From an uncultured Nitrososphaera sp. (GTDB taxonomy: Archaea > Thermoproteota > Nitrososphaeria > Nitrososphaerales > Nitrososphaeraceae), in assembly GCF_946478925.1 (NCBI RefSeq), contig NZ_CAMLDP010000098.1:1-5626 (forward strand): 5,626 nucleotides of DNA. The letters are read 5' to 3'. Both the position numbers and the translations under genes were made by a program. The notes under the pieces are model-generated. The model did not search any database. It worked only from the letters and a program-made list of their open reading frames with translations, and was not told the DNA's origin. Shown here piece after piece: positions 5,236 to 5,626 of the stretch. How positions within the stretch are numbered: position 1 is the first letter of the stretch; the number at the start of each line of letters is the position of its first letter.

Positions 5236-5290
5236 GGTATAGATTATAATTATATCTTTTTAACTTTTAAATTAAATAATTATTATTTCA
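5236..5290. other. AT-rich tract upstream of amoC
   Basis: About 55 bp are nearly all A/T, including the perfect palindrome TATAATTATA (5245-5254) and TTTTAAATTAAATAATTA (about 5265-5282), in a window that is otherwise GC-balanced. Several TATA-like octamers lie within, so a distal amoC promoter is possible, as is a binding site for chromatin proteins. No gene is seen here. Confidence 0.5.
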
Positions 5291-5296
5291 TAGGTC

Positions 5297-5312
5297 GTAA
5301 CGAGCAGGTTAC
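5297..5312. repeat. Small inverted repeat upstream of the amoC promoter
   Basis: GTAAC (5297-5301) and GTTAC (5308-5312) are perfect reverse complements across a 6-nt spacer, about 34 bp before the amoC TATA box. The position suits an activator or repressor site, but the arms are short. Confidence 0.25.
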
Positions 5313-5345
5313 TCTATAATCTGTTGTCAATTTTTGAAATGCAGA

Positions 5346-5354
5346 TTAATATAG
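5346..5354 (+). promoter_or_regulatory. Predicted amoC TATA box
   Basis: TTAATATAG is centred about 27 nt before the amoC ATG (5377), placing initiation at about 5375-5377, so the transcript would be leaderless or carry 1-2 nt. The competing view is that an upstream promoter is used: AGGT (5368-5371), 5 nt before the ATG, could then serve as a weak SD. Confidence 0.55.
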
Positions 5355-5376
5355 TCGATTATTCACTAGGTAATTC

Positions 5377-5626
5377 ATGGCGCAGATGCCAGCACTGATC
5401 CCGAAGGAAGTCGAGATCCAAAGACTGAAGAAGATCTACATCATGGTGATCATGCTCGGTTCCATCGCAGCCTCCGTCGAAGTAGACAACTTCGTCGATG
5501 GCTCGCTGCACCAGACTGCAATCAGAGACTCGGCCTTTACACCGGCCCACTGGTGGCTGTACAGCCACTTCGTGGCTCTCCCGGTCGGCTGGGGTATGGT
5601 TGCAATCTACGACAGAAGAGTCCCGA
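5377..5626 (+). CDS. amoC: Archaeal ammonia monooxygenase subunit C, 3'-truncated by window edge
   Basis: Membrane subunit of the copper enzyme that oxidises ammonia to hydroxylamine, the first energy step of ammonia-oxidising archaea. The 83 visible codons start MAQMPALIPKEVEIQRLKKI, the usual thaumarchaeal AmoC N-terminus, and run into a hydrophobic helix (about 20-34) and WWLYSHFVALPVGWG (59-73). Asp41, His45 and His58 (D-x3-H-x12-H) have exactly the spacing of the metal ligands Asp156/His160/His173 of methanotroph PmoC, so the CuC site is intact. About 190 residues are usual, so over half is missing here. No other amo gene is seen on the upstream side. All eight Ile codons are ATC, whereas neighbours often use ATA; this fits strong codon selection on a very highly expressed gene. 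The ATG start is supported by homology and the TATA spacing. Confidence 0.96.
   Translation, partial: MAQMPALIPKEVEIQRLKKIYIMVIMLGSIAASVEVDNFVDGSLHQTAIRDSAFTPAHWWLYSHFVALPVGWGMVAIYDRRVP

Noticed and set aside
5140..5319. Open frame of 59 codons beginning MYSWVASLALFGDFQMG, upstream of amoC on the plus strand
   Set aside because: No SD or placed promoter, it runs through the AT-rich tract with a sharp shift in composition, its sequence matches nothing I recognise, and it overlaps the possible terminator. A chance frame is more likely.
4996..5376. Search for a tRNA gene or second C/D RNA in the intergenic region
   Set aside because: No cloverleaf, T-loop GTTCRA-type motif or second ordered set of C and D boxes was found outside 5026-5091.

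Overview
The window reads as chromosome of an ammonia-oxidising archaeon (Thaumarchaeota/Nitrososphaerota). The right edge carries the first 83 codons of amoC, the ammonia monooxygenase C subunit, with its expected metal ligands. The left edge carries the archaeal information-processing cluster eL21 - rpoF - DUF655 - rsmA/ksgA - HemK-like methyltransferase. The moderate GC content of the coding regions suggests the soil or thermophilic Nitrososphaera-type lineage rather than the AT-rich marine Nitrosopumilus type; this is an impression of composition, not a computed value.

Layout. Positions 1-2519 (+): five tightly packed genes with overlaps or gaps of 0-1 nt, except for 42 nt before the DUF655 gene. 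They form an operon for translation and transcription machinery: a large-subunit ribosomal protein, the Rpb4 stalk subunit of RNA polymerase, an OB/HhH nucleic-acid-binding protein, the 16S rRNA dimethyladenosine transferase, and a probable release-factor glutamine methyltransferase. Positions 2509-3534 (-): an isocitrate/isopropylmalate dehydrogenase-family enzyme, most like NADP isocitrate dehydrogenase, convergent with and overlapping the methyltransferase by 11 nt. Positions 3582-4145 (-): an unrecognised single-span membrane-anchored protein. Positions 4246-4995 (+): a calcineurin-like metallophosphoesterase, divergent from the membrane protein. The two divergent promoters lie on an imperfect 12-bp inverted repeat that includes both TATA boxes. 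Positions 4996-5376: intergenic DNA with no convincing protein gene. Positions 5377 to the end (+): 5'-part of amoC.

The least obvious element is in that intergenic region. Positions 5026-5091 have the architecture of an archaeal box C/D guide sRNA: a 7-bp terminal stem, box C, guide, box D', box C', guide, box D. A TATA-like element sits about 26 bp upstream of its 5' end. The D guide is complementary to a conserved 23S/25S rRNA segment as I remember it (CAAATGCCT), and would direct methylation to the position equivalent to yeast 25S A2281. This adds an rRNA-modification guide to a neighbourhood that already holds ribosome-maturation genes.

The predicted promoters lie very close to their start codons. 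Those of amoC and the phosphoesterase look leaderless or nearly so. Three genes (DUF655, rsmA, the dehydrogenase) start with TTG. No mobile elements, CRISPR arrays or tRNA genes were seen.
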